Part shown: positions 1-10,754 of the stretch, piece by piece | How the letters are laid out: each line of letters opens with the position of its first letter | Numbering within the stretch: the stretch's first letter is position 1 | Assembly: GCA_914767715.1 (NCBI GenBank) | Contig: OU612068.1 | Location: 16,802,001 to 16,866,000 of the forward strand | Reading direction: 5' to 3' | DNA length: 64,000 bases | DNA from: Membranipora membranacea | Taxonomy: Eukaryota; Bryozoa; Gymnolaemata; Cheilostomatida; Membraniporidae | Notes under the pieces: generated by a model | Told to the model about the DNA's origin: nothing | Databases searched by the model: none | What the model saw: the letters and a program-made list of their open reading frames with translations, nothing else | Program-made: the position numbers and the translations under genes

Positions 1-643
1 AGCCATGCCTGACTTTGGAGTTGCCCGTTTTGAGCCGTAGGCAACTCACCAGTAAAATAGGCAGTTTTCTGAACGCTAATTTGAGCCTCTATTTGGAGTT
101 GTCCTCTCTCCAGTTTGCTACTTTTTAACCCACGAAGCGTAGGAAAAAGAAGCTGAAAAGTGGGTTATCTTGTAATAAAATAAAAATGATTTTTTATTCA
201 GAATCTGCACCATTGAAAAACATATGAACACAGTTTGGGAAATAATTTTGTTATTCGGATAGTCATTTATATCAATTTCTGCCTGTTTACCGACAATCTC
301 AGGAAATTGTTCATGAATTTTGTCACTAAAACCGAGATTTATCAGCCTTCAAGCCGTGGTGCAGATTCTGAATCAAGACACATTTTTATCCTGTTATAAG
401 CGGTTATTAAGATGACCCCCTTTTCAGCTGCTTTTTCCTATGCATGACTCTCACAAGATATATCGATTTCAAGCTCCAACACAAATAGAAATCTGGTCAG
501 CTAGACACTGAGGATAAAATGAAAAAAACTGTGAGATCCATAAAGATGAAAACTTTACTATAACTACTATTAACGGGGGGGGGGGGGGGGGGGAGTCTGG
601 AGAGGCTCAGACTAATATTTATATGTTTCTGTTGATAACTGAC
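1..643. other. Non-coding sequence downstream of exon 5 of gene A1
   Basis: No exon of the transporter family is visible here. In genes B, C and D exon 6 lies about 250 bp beyond exon 5, but no sequence resembling its GGLKAVLWTD start is found, so in A1 it must lie beyond base 1 or be missing. A run of 19 G occupies 575-593. Confidence 0.6.
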
Positions 644-3600
644 CAGTGTAGTGTAGAGCATAGATATGAGGGTTATAGTAAGTATTGATGTCCATATATC
701 CAATCCTGTCACTGTCAAAAAGATAAACAAATAGGTTAAGCTGCTCTTCATAGTTTGGGAGCAGGAATAAAGAACTAATAGTCATCTTGGCATCACCACT
801 GAACTCTAGTACAATTCTGCAGCAGCACACATACACACAGGAAACAAAATTCTGACTGATAAGGTCCCCCTAGGCTTATGTGGTCGATAAATATGAAGTA
901 AATGTCTATGTACATCAACATTCATTCTCAAATATCTCTTTCCCTAATTTTTTTCTTCTATTTTCTGCTTCTATTTTCTTCTTCTATTTTGTAGTTCTAA
1001 TCCAATCATTGTGAGCTTTGAATTTTTCTTTGTTTCATAGGTAAATAAATAAGAACAAGTTGATTCCACCGAATTTTCTCAGTTAAAATGTGAAAAGCAT
1101 GTAGTATATAGATTAGAACTACATAACAGGAGATAACTTCTCATATGATGTCCAAAAACACAAGGCTACCCCCAAAACAAAAAAAGTAGCCGCATGGTAA
1201 TCGCGGCCACCTTGCTCAAAATCCTCGCTCATATGGCCTTCGATTAGGCAAATTTGTTCACCTAATCAATCACTCAGCATGGTTTCTTCAATAAGTGTAC
1301 GATTTGGGAACAAGACCCCTAGAAGAATGTCTTGCTCAATCGGCTAGGGGAATCAGAAGACAGAAAGTGATTTTGGCAGATTTCAATTGAAGACCCTCTA
1401 ACCAAGGAGGAGTTAGAGACAAGGAGATGCAACAAAAATAGCCTCAGTCCCTTTCTGAAAATATTGCATTGTGCCACAGTATCTCCGCATCATTAATTTA
1501 ATGTGGAAATGAGGCTATATGAATGTTGTCTCATAAAAAAAGTTTTAGCTAATAATGAGATGTAATTTATAATTACAGTTTACCATGGAATAAATATGTC
1601 CCTAACTCCTTGCTCTGACACACCCCCAATCTTACCTGCGGCTATGGATATAGCAGGTCCATATATTACCAAGGCTGCATACAACATCTACCAACACAAA
1701 GGGGATAAAGCAATGTAATATGGATAAAACACAAGGTACAATACAAAAGAAATTCAGTTATGGTCAAACAACATACAAACAACTAAACACCACAACGGTG
1801 ATCATCTAGATTCGAGGTTCAGGTATTATCATTTTATTACAAGGCAATCAAAATTGCACCATATAAAATGAGCCATGGTTCATTTGTCAATCAAAATCGT
1901 TCGATCAGTGAGGTTTACTTATAACTGGCCATCAGAACATAAAAACTGTTGAACAATTGATATGACCCTATTTTACCTTTCCCTCGTCCCGTCATTGGCC
2001 ATTAATAGTCGGTTTACAGTTGAGAAACATTATGTGCTCATTATAAATCACTAAAAATGTTTAAATTGGCTAGATAGATTTAATTCTAGCCATTTTTCCT
2101 AAACACATCCGGTAACTAAATTTAAGTGCTTTTGCAGAAAACAGCTTTAAAGCTATAGTACTGCTTAGGTAAAAAAATATTGCAAATCACATGCTGATTA
2201 ACTTATTTTTCAAAGATTGTTCCCAAATTCAGAAAAACCATGCTCTGACAATCGAGCATCTTATACCCATTAATATGTTAAAGAGCGATAAAGAGAGGAC
2301 AACTTTGCAAGGTTGCTACAGTGCTCTTAATAGCCTGAGACCTTCAATAATATGATACCAAATATTTAATGGCGCAACTATAGCTTTAAAGAAACAATAC
2401 CATTGATATGAGAGAAGTCACCACGACCACCATCTTCAGAGGTCTACCAAACCTGAGCTCTATATACTACAAAATACATAAAAATAGACACAAATTGATC
2501 ACATATATTTATTGAAGGCTATTATTGCGTCAACCGCTTTGAAGCCCTGCAATGATGGGTAGATGTATCACTGTTACATTGATTTGACAGCAGCCACTCA
2601 TGATTATGATGAAATGTATGATTTTGATGTTTCCTTATTAAGCTTGCATTTGGTAGTCAAAATGACACTCCTTGGCATTAAATTCTGCGCTCGCTCAAAC
2701 TAGATCGAGAAAGCTCATGCGCACTCAATTCAGATGAACAGGTAACGATGTGAGCATGCATTTTAAAAATGCAGTTTCATTCGAACACGACATTGCAATG
2801 AAAGAGCGTTGATATTACCTGGTATAAACTAATGATCTTCAGTTTCTCATACAATGGCAGGAAGAAAACCAAAGCCGATAAGGCTCCCAATCCGCAGCCC
2901 AATGCCGCGTACATGTATGCTGTCCCATATGTATAACACTCTGCAGGAATACCAATTATCGTTGTTGTTGATGTGAAGCTAAAACATAAAAATGGAATCA
3001 GCTTACTTTTGGATCCACATTCTCTCCTTGCTCCGATTCTGTTCATTTGTTTTTGCTATTAGATCGATAATTTGATGTAGAATAGTTACAGAGGAGAAAT
3101 TATAGCTACCTCAAGCATGGTCCAATTTCGGCAAACGGCATCTGACAGAGATCAATCACCCAGTAGGAATTTAACATAATTTGACAATTTTCTCAGTTTT
3201 TAGGTGAAGACCCCTCAGCTGCGCGTTTTTATGTGCAATTTTGTTCGAGGTGTCTTCGATGTGGTGAGATATGTCTTTTTATTGAGAAGGGGCTGGTCGA
3301 GGTAACTTATATCAACCATTGGTTCAGGTCTCAGGGACCCATAGAATCTAGCATCTTTGTTCAAAAAAAGAAATGAGATATGATATCATGCGGCTGGAAA
3401 CAATCTATAGATTGGCCACATAGAGAAATCTTTTTGGTCATTTCCTATGAGGACTTCGGTGATCACCCAAAAGGCAACTGCCAAAAATCCACTGGCCAAA
3501 AAGCCACTGGCCAAAGAGCCACTGGCCATAAAGCCACTGGCCAAAAAGCCACTGGTCATAAGGCCACTGGCCAAAAGGCCACTGGTCATAAGGCCACTGG

Positions 3601-4570
3601 CCAAAAGGCCACTGGTCATAAGGCCAATCAAGGACAGGTGCCAAATTTAATATCAGAAGTTAAATTACACCAAAATCACTTCAATTATAACACATTTTCC
3701 AGCAAAATTCAAAAACAGTTGATACTTGATGTTAGCCACTGATGTATAATATTAAACTCATATCAATGATATCAACACATGAGGCATAATTGTGGGGATC
3801 CAGAAGGGAAATGTTTGAATGGCATGTGCCCACTGATATATATTATAAATATATTATATATTATAAATTCATATCAATGCATGTGACTAATTAAACTGAG
3901 GCGGCATATTTTGTATTTAGTAATGTATCATACATTATCTGATTATTTGCCTTTATAAAAAGAACTAATAAAGTCAGCTGGTGGAACAATTGAACCAGTT
4001 GATAATTGGATTGCTTCTTGCCGAATTTGTGAGTATTACATTTTTTTGTGTGTCACATTTTGCACGATGCGATGCGTTCTGATTGTTGTTGCATACTGCC
4101 ACATTATGTGCCATTTTTGCACAGCCTCATCAGTAATTTTAGTCATTTTAAACAAGCCACAAGCATTTATGGTCATCACCATGACATGAAAACAATATAG
4201 CTATAGGAAGGAATCTGAACTGAGTTCTGTAAACTGAATGTTATGCAATAATGTGTGTTCTGTATAATTTCAGTCAATTTGTGTGCTGAATAAGTGTCTG
4301 AGCTAGATTTCTAAGAAACCGAAAAACAAAAGTGCACTCATTGGAAGGGTTTTAGTTGACTCACCTCGCTATCAAACTACATGCAACAGGGAACCAGTGC
4401 ATATCGCCATCAGCTAGCAGATATTCGTTTGTAGTTTTCTGCTTGCCTCCTGTACAGGCATAATATATACCAATCGCTGCCGATATTGCAAGCATCAGAG
4501 ACAGGACCAGATAATCAGGCCATTTGAAATAATAGTTCCCCGCCTCCACGAACGAACTGTTTGCATCCAT
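644..4570 (-). CDS. SLC5-family Na+/solute cotransporter A1, exons 1-5 (partial)
   Basis: This is the 5' part of a plasma-membrane sodium-coupled solute transporter gene related to SMCT/SMVT; the substrate cannot be read from sequence. Coding exons read on the minus strand are 4365-4570, 2819-2978, 2401-2466, 1636-1687 and 644-711. They join in frame, with lengths of 206, 160, 66, 52 and 68 nt identical to those of genes B and C. All visible sites are GT-AG; the exon 5 donor is GTCAGT. Exon 1 encodes the extracellular N-terminus with an NSS sequon and TM1, and the exon 1/2 junction restores Ser in SLIA-S-FTS. The protein is clearly more diverged from B and C than they are from each other. An acceptor at 4594-4595 suggests an upstream 5' UTR exon. 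Exons 6-15 should lie beyond base 1; whether the gene is complete is unknown. Confidence 0.85.
1396..1619. mobile_element. 210-bp MITE with CAAGGAG ends and 7-bp TSD
   Basis: The element at 1403-1612 begins CAAGGAGGAGTTAGAGACA and ends TGTCCCTAACTCCTTG, whose complement is CAAGGAGTTAGGGACA. It is flanked by CTCTAAC (1396-1402) and CTCTGAC (1613-1619), a 6/7 match. It lies in intron 4 of gene A1. The ends match the minute palindromic insertions listed elsewhere in this window, so it is probably a longer, non-autonomous relative. It has no coding capacity. Confidence 0.6.
3475..3640. repeat. Minisatellite, 15-bp unit, locus 1
   Basis: This tandem array has units such as CCACTGGCCAAAAAG alternating with CCACTGGTCATAAGG, about ten units within 3486-3632, in intron 1 of gene A1. 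Because 15 is a multiple of three, both strands stay open and give false low-complexity frames. The left flank, containing GGTGATCACCCA, is shared with the arrays near 21.1 kb and 39.5 kb, so the array travels inside a larger repeat. Confidence 0.9.
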
Positions 4571-5170
4571 GCCGTCTGATTTACTTCATTCACCTAAAAT
4601 TAAACAACCTTTATGCAACGGCATAGCCTTGTCACGCGGCTACTTTTTGAGTAAAAATGAAGCCGCTTGACAAAGCTAGCAACGGCACTGTTGTGAGCAA
4701 GATTCAGTTTGCAAAAGCTTATAGTAATGGTAAAATAGTCGGCAAAATCCTAATTATTTGTAAAATTTATGCATTCAAAAGAAAATATGACATGATTATT
4801 AGCGTGTTCGAGGCTGAACCCTGGCTATGCTTCAATTCACCAAATTAGACCAGCGATATAAACCTTAAGTGGTAAAAACACGCTGAAATTTTCATTTATT
4901 TTTGTATCTACGGAGATATCTATTGTGTATAGAGAGCTGCCTCCTTGGCTCAACACAAGCTTGCACAGACAGGTACGTGGGTCAAAATTGCAAGCCAACT
5001 ACAACACAGAACACAGCTGTTACCTAGATCAAGCATGATCCAATTTGCCTGCATTTATGTTTTGAGCCGCGATGGCTCACCAGTAGAATGGTAATGACCG
5101 GACCGCGGACTGCGGGCAAATTGGATCCAACTTGATCTACCTGTTACCGTGGTCATATCAATTACCTTAG
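4571..5170. repeat. Upstream flank of exon 1, repeated three times
   Basis: This stretch recurs upstream of the orphan exon at 15585-16330 and downstream of the exon stub at 38620-39400. It includes an imperfect hairpin (about 4629-4682) around GTCACGCGGCTACTTTTT; the 38.7 kb copy of this hairpin is perfect. Its end, TAGCCTACCTAAGCTGTAG, is the empty form of the target site used by the 16.35 kb element. Confidence 0.7.
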
Positions 5171-5471
5171 CCTACCTAAGCTGTAGTTGAAAAAAAATGT
5201 CTAGTGTTTTCATACATCATTATCAGATCATATCAGATTGATCAATTGATGATCATTTGAATGTCAATGTCTGTGTCAGGGTGGCATCCACATTCATCAA
5301 TTCCCTGCTGTTCGAAAGGTCTGCAGGCTGCAAAGCTACAAGACATGCGAATGGCCCTGCATAACAAGGTGATGGGTGCATGACAACTTTATCAATACCT
5401 CATGAGAATTTTTATGTACCGACCATGCCAAATGTCACAGATTCGAAAAGAATCTACGGATGACTAGTGAA

Positions 5472-5591
5472 AGTGCACAAACTGTGCCGGTATAGCTGGT
5501 AGTGGTATTCATTATCAACAACTTTCACAACAACGGAAAGTGGATGATAATGAAATGCCACTACCGGCTATACCGGCACAGTTTGTGCGCT
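5472..5591. repeat. Fold-back (hairpin) repeat, copy 1
   Basis: Two arms of about 47 bp, starting GCACAAACTGTGCCGG, are inverted around a short centre. A second, more decayed copy is at 39808-39913, and both are preceded by GAATCTACGGATGACTA. This fits a small fold-back MITE. No TSD could be defined. Confidence 0.65.
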
Positions 5592-7139
5592 TAAACTTAC
5601 AGGTGACTGATGCCAAACTGCTTTACATTTCCACGGCTGAAATATCTCAATCACTCCCTGGAATGCTGATAAAATGGAAAATAAGGGCTAAAAATTCCTA
5701 CAGAGGTATTGCTGCAATCTCCTTTGTTGGAACCAAGCAGGTCTGCTTGATATTATCGTACCACACTATTATCCAAGCCATCTGTAATCGAGTGTCCATT
5801 TCTGATTTTTACAAAAATAAACCTGCACACAGCTCTAGATTTCACTTGTCGATAACCTTGTTGGCACTTCTGTATCATCAGAGCTGATTGATAAATTTCT
5901 TAACACAGAGAGCTGCTGATGTTTTGGTGAATTCCAATGTGCAATCAGTTGACAGTCATGATACAGCAATATGAGCAGTATCATATTATCATATGCCTGA
6001 ACAAGTTGTCAAAGCAACTCTTAATTGGCTGAGTGACATGTGGTACAGCCTGCACTGGTGGTCATTTACAGCTATGCTACAGCTGTGCCTACGCACGCGT
6101 GACACAAAGCTTTATTTCAATATTAATAAATAATATCTATTAATGTGAATAAATCTTTGTGTAACGGGTATAAATTTACTAGGTCATTTTCTGTGAATGT
6201 TGTTGAAACATGATGGTGCAGTTTTCTTTGCCCAGGGGTTTGGCTAGTTTGAAATCTGAGCAAAACCTCATTAATGGACACCCTATCAGTTATATGTATT
6301 GTAAGATATATGAATATTGATTTTGTTTTATACTTTATTGGCATTATTGATATTGTTGCATAATTGGTATTATTGGCATTTGTTGGCCTTATTGGCATTA
6401 ATCTTTATTGCTTACAAAATGGTGTGCAATGATATATTGAATGCTAGCACCCATCCCTGAGGTTGATGTTAAAACTTTCTGTGTCAGTCTTATACAAGGC
6501 GAATAACACTGCCAAAAGCTTTACATAAATTGCTAACAAAAAAAAGTTATTATTATTCCAGATGTGACGAAAGCAAAGCATTCAAATATCAAGTATCAGA
6601 GCTAGAGGGGTATTTTCCAAAATTGGAATGAGTTGATAAAATGGCTTTAGATCCAAAAATTGTTGAGCATGTGTAATTAATCGTTACTTGTTTCAAATTT
6701 TTTTAAAGGGTTGGAAAAACAGTAATAGGTCTGCAGTTACGAGTGTTATTAATGTATTGATTTGAATACTGGTGATGTTAGGAAAATTATCATCCCAAAT
6801 AATATATAATAATATAATATGTATGTAAGATAAGCATCCACAAATAGCTAAGTCTTCTTCAACCTGCTGATAGCCATCATGTCGGGACAAGGGGCTTTAT
6901 TTTCAGGTATTGGTCAATACTGATAGGAAATTGGAGAGAATCTAAGAAACTGTATAACTTACGCCAAACTGGATCTGATTTGGTTTTAAACATAGTTTTG
7001 GAGCCAAAAAAATTGAATGTCATAACTTGGTGTGTCCACTTAATTTTATTTCATTTTAATCTTAAGCTCCCTCGAAAAATGATTATCGGAGATGCGGATT
7101 CAAGCATTATGGTTGTTTAAAGGTATACAATGACTGTTT
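5592..7139. other. Spacer, no gene seen
   Basis: No coding exon was recognised. Positions 5997-6235 recur near 50230-50485, and the start of that segment recurs at 37117-37165, so it is part of the shuffled spacer material. The rest is AT-rich single-copy-looking sequence. Confidence 0.5.
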
Positions 7140-9455
7140 GATGGAACTTTGGGTACAGATGCCAATTAGCACTTGCTCCCTATCATTGAATGCACTGAAT
7201 TGCCAGGAAAGGTAGCATGAGTTCATGCAACTCCAATAAACCTATATCGACAAGTATTCTTGTTATGTTTAGAAAGTAGTTCGTTTGAAACAAATCTTGT
7301 ACTAGTACTAGTACAAAGTTGCTTACTTGCACATACTGATGAACCTCACAGCAGCGGCACTCATCAATGCCAATAGAGAGTCTCAATTGTTTCTGTACTA
7401 GATACAGTAAATCATTCAAATAGACCACACAGAAGCGGCACTTGTCGATGTCAATAATGAGGGTCACAAATTCACTAGTAGAGGCAGTAAATTTGCTTTT
7501 ACACATTCAGATGGCCTTCACAGAAGCTGAGCTCATGGATGTCCGTATAGAAGTTCAATTGTGACCAATTTGGTACTAGTGCAGTACATTAGCATAGTGA
7601 CACATATTGAATGACCTCACAGAAGTGGTTCATATTGATGACATCAATCTGAGAGCCAATTGAAACACATTCTGTACAAAAGGTCGGCGCTCATCAATGT
7701 CAAAACCAAGAGACAAAACACTTTTTTTTTAATTCTATGTGCAATTTTTCAAGTGATGCAGCTCAGACTCTTTTAATTTGTTTTATTCATGGACCATACT
7801 TTCGATGCTATCAACCTATTACAGGATGGATATTAGAATTTAGGCAATAAACAAACTTCAAATGTCAATGTAAATGTCAATATGTGGTTGCCATATTTGA
7901 GTCATTAGAGCTCAATTTTTGGAGCGCTCATTTGGCAACACCCTACAAGGATGTTATTTTCTACAGAATAAAAAGTTTATAATAATGATTGATTAGAAAT
8001 CAATATCTGTAGTCCAATGCTAGCATTTTTGTAGATATTTTTAACCTGTGAATGCTTCTTGTTGCACCGTTTCTTGATTTGATAACAATAACTCTGGGTC
8101 CGATTATCTTTTGTAGGGTGGTGTCAATGAAACGGAACATAACAGTGGCCTCTCAGACTTTAGCACCGTTCCCCATTTATGCAGACACCAATCCAAATAA
8201 AAATGCATCAACCTGTGAATGCTTCTTGGTGCACAATACCCAAAAAAATATTTCTAAAACATATTTTCACGTTAAACCCGCCCATCATACCCTGTTCCGC
8301 ATAGTACCAGGTAGTATTAAAGGTACTATGACTGGCCATGTCATGCTACTCATTAGAGCTCAATTTCAAAGCGGTTATTGGCGAATCCTCCCAGAATGAT
8401 GTTGTCAACCAAAAAATGCATATAATAATGATAATAATGACTGATTGGAAATCGATACCTGCTGGTCCAATGCTAGCTTTCGACCTTTGAACATTTTTGT
8501 AGATATTTTTGTGCTAAGACTGTTTATTTATTGAGATTATGCCAAACGAAAGGTAACTGCTGACATTCTAGAAACGATTGCAACTTTTTCCAATAATATA
8601 CTTTTTTGAGAGTATTCAATCACTTGGGCAATGATCCTGGGTAATTCTGTTACTGAAACAGCATGGTGGGAGCAGGGAGAATGATGGATTAATTCAAAGT
8701 TTTCAACTTAATATTTATTTTTAACATACGAATCTATGAGAAGTTGAGTTTTAATATCTGATGCATAAGCATCAGATATTAAAACTCAAAATACAACTTT
8801 TTTGGTTGACTGGTACTCTAAAGCATTGCCTGATTTTTTGATTTGACAGCAATAATTCTGGGCCCTATTATCTTTTGCTGATTGGTGTCAATGAAAGGGA
8901 ACATTGCAATGGCTCCATTTAGGCAGACACCAATCCCAATAAAAACGCATTAACCTGTAAGTGCTTGTACATACCCAAAAAATATTACTAAGGCACATTT
9001 TCAACTGTTAAATCCATCCATTGTACCCTGTACCACGGAATACCAGGTAGTATATAAAAGGTACAATGACTAACCATGTCAGGCTGCTGCGTTTGGCAAG
9101 GCTCTGCTATTACACCTTGCCTGTACTCACCCATCGTTTATGCAAAACCTGAAGCTGAGCTGAAACAGGTTAACAACTCACCTTATCCGTTGAGAATTTA
9201 GCAGAGCTCTGAAAACCGAACTGTTCAACCCAATGTTCTTCAAGTAAGTGTTCATATGGAAGTGACCTCCATCATGACACTCTGGTGGTGATATTGATGT
9301 CACAAGTTAAGCTGTGATTATTATCAGATAAATAACTGATCGATTTGTAGGGCCTTGTCAAGGATGAGGAGGCATTTCACGGATTAAAATCACGCCAGAA
9401 AGAAGGCCTTTATTCTCAACTGTCATGGTGACACTGCTCTTTCTAAAATTAAGTT
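7140..9455. repeat. Shared spacer block
   Basis: The first part (7140-8040) recurs at 37160-38060, and 8046-8290 recurs at 38340-38590. The second part (8512-9455) recurs at 53162-54105. Inside the block, 8070-8220 and 8850-8955 are diverged tandem relatives. On the minus strand these hold a short conserved open stretch containing FIDTNQQKIIGPR, of unknown meaning. No gene is assigned. Confidence 0.7.
8745..8788. repeat. Perfect 20-bp inverted repeat with 4-nt loop
   Basis: The arms TGAGTTTTAATATCTGATGC at 8745-8764 and their complement at 8769-8788 flank ATAA. The paralogous site near 53405-53440 keeps only the right arm, so the palindrome is either gained here or lost there. Confidence 0.8.
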
Positions 9456-9820
9456 ATTTTTTATTTATTATAATGTTTTTATTGAGGTTTTCATATGCAT
9501 AAGTATGTCATAAACAAAGGAAAATAACAACTTTTTGACCTCATAAACAAAACAAAAAAGAAAGAAAAATATTTATAGATATGGACAGAAATGATAATCA
9601 GTTGGGAAAAAAATTTTTACATTATGCTTGTGATTGATTGATATATATTTTTACGCTTTACTAAATGAAATGAATTGGTTTAAAAATCTTGTTTTACCAT
9701 ATTTGGTCCTATATTTTGGTTTAATTATTCTACGTCCTGACCGCAAAACTCTATTGTGCATTTTGCAGGAATTGATTAGTTTAAGGATGAAAAATGAGGT
9801 GTTCTTGCCTAGGTGTTCTT
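9456..9820 (-). mobile_element. 5'-truncated non-LTR retroelement or SINE tail
   Basis: The paralogous spacer at 54100-54110 reads straight through AAGTTAATCG, so about 365 bp are inserted here. Read on the minus strand, the insert ends AAAACCTCAATAAA followed by an A/T-rich tail. The same end is present in the 41571-41953 insert, including a related stretch beginning GAGGTCAA. No TSD longer than a few bases could be fixed. Confidence 0.55.
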
Positions 9821-10463
9821 GTTAATCGATCGAACGAAAATATTCTCAAAAAAACCGTAGGCATGGGCTGGGTGGGTGTCTCATGTAGTAGCCTGGGCCA
9901 ACTGGTTCTTGCATATATTCCTTCTCGAATGAATGTCCAATTCAATCAAGGAGTCAACTCCTTAGTTTACAAATATCCCAGAGTAAGGGTATCTACCATA
10001 GACTTAATAATGAGTCTATCGGAGATTTCCTTACTCTATTCTGAGTCTGACTAGCTACTTTGTGATTAATACAGTACCAGTGCCAAACCTACTGTAGGAG
10101 GAAATACCCTTGGGCCACGACCGTGTTTGATACCTGTTCCAGCCTTAGGAGGTGGGTGGGAGAATTTGGGCAGGTTGCGCTTTTCTCTTATCTTTGCCAG
10201 AGAATGTGGAAAAATGAAATTATTAATATATTGCAGCTTCGAGAATTTGGTTGCCTCTAAAATCATTTATAATCCTTAATAGGTAAGGAGTAGTCCTTGC
10301 TAGCGGCCACTAAGAAGGCAAACGATGAATTGCAAAAGAGAAGGAAGAGTGGCCAATTCCAAAACAGCATAAGAAAAATGTCTATTTTCTTTGTATTGTA
10401 TCGTATTTGTATAGAGAGAATTTCAATGTAAAACTAAGTGGTGCTTCAGGTCTTTATTACAGT
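9821..10463. other. Spacer, no gene seen
   Basis: Positions 9821-9935 match 54105-54215; the remainder is not matched within the window. A short palindrome, CAAGGAGTCAACTCCTT, at 9946-9962 resembles the minute insertions described elsewhere but lacks a clear TSD. No exon was recognised. Confidence 0.4.
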
Positions 10464-10640
10464 GTAAGCTGGTTAATTCAGACTTTATAATTCAGAGCTC
10501 CTGTTAGTTCAGACAAGAAAAATTGGTCCTTCTGCCAGATCTCAATGCATTCTATGTCACTTAATTCATACTCTGCTTAATTAGGACAAAATTTTGTGGT
10601 CCTTTGAGGTTTGAATTGAGTGAACAGCGCAGTCCCTCTT
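10464..10640. mobile_element. Possible pogo/Tigger-type MITE
   Basis: The left end CAGTGTAAGCTGGTTAATTC, preceded by TA, followed by repeated AATTCAGA/AATTCATA words, is typical of pogo-like elements. The right end near 10615-10640 (AATTGAGTGAACAGCGCAG) is only a loose inverse match. The assignment is tentative. Confidence 0.3.
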
Positions 10641-10754
10641 TTACCTTATTATCACTATCACATTTTTTAATCCATAAAAATTTTCTGCAGAACAAAAATT
10701 TCCAAGTGTTTTTCAGCCAGGGAACAGGTGTCAGGTAAAGATGGTTGTTGGACC

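Noticed and set aside
3380-3742. Overlapping open frames on both strands over the minisatellites (also 21011-21478 and 39396-39780)
   Set aside because: A 15-bp repeat keeps all frames open; products are low-complexity ATGQK or QWPFG repeats with no family resemblance.
7183-7506. 107-residue minus-strand frame (related frame at 37193)
   Set aside because: Lies in a shuffled spacer repeat, is interrupted differently in the two copies and resembles no known protein.
9946-9962. Palindrome CAAGGAGTCAACTCCTT as another minute insertion
   Set aside because: No 7-bp direct repeat flanks it, so it is not counted as a member.
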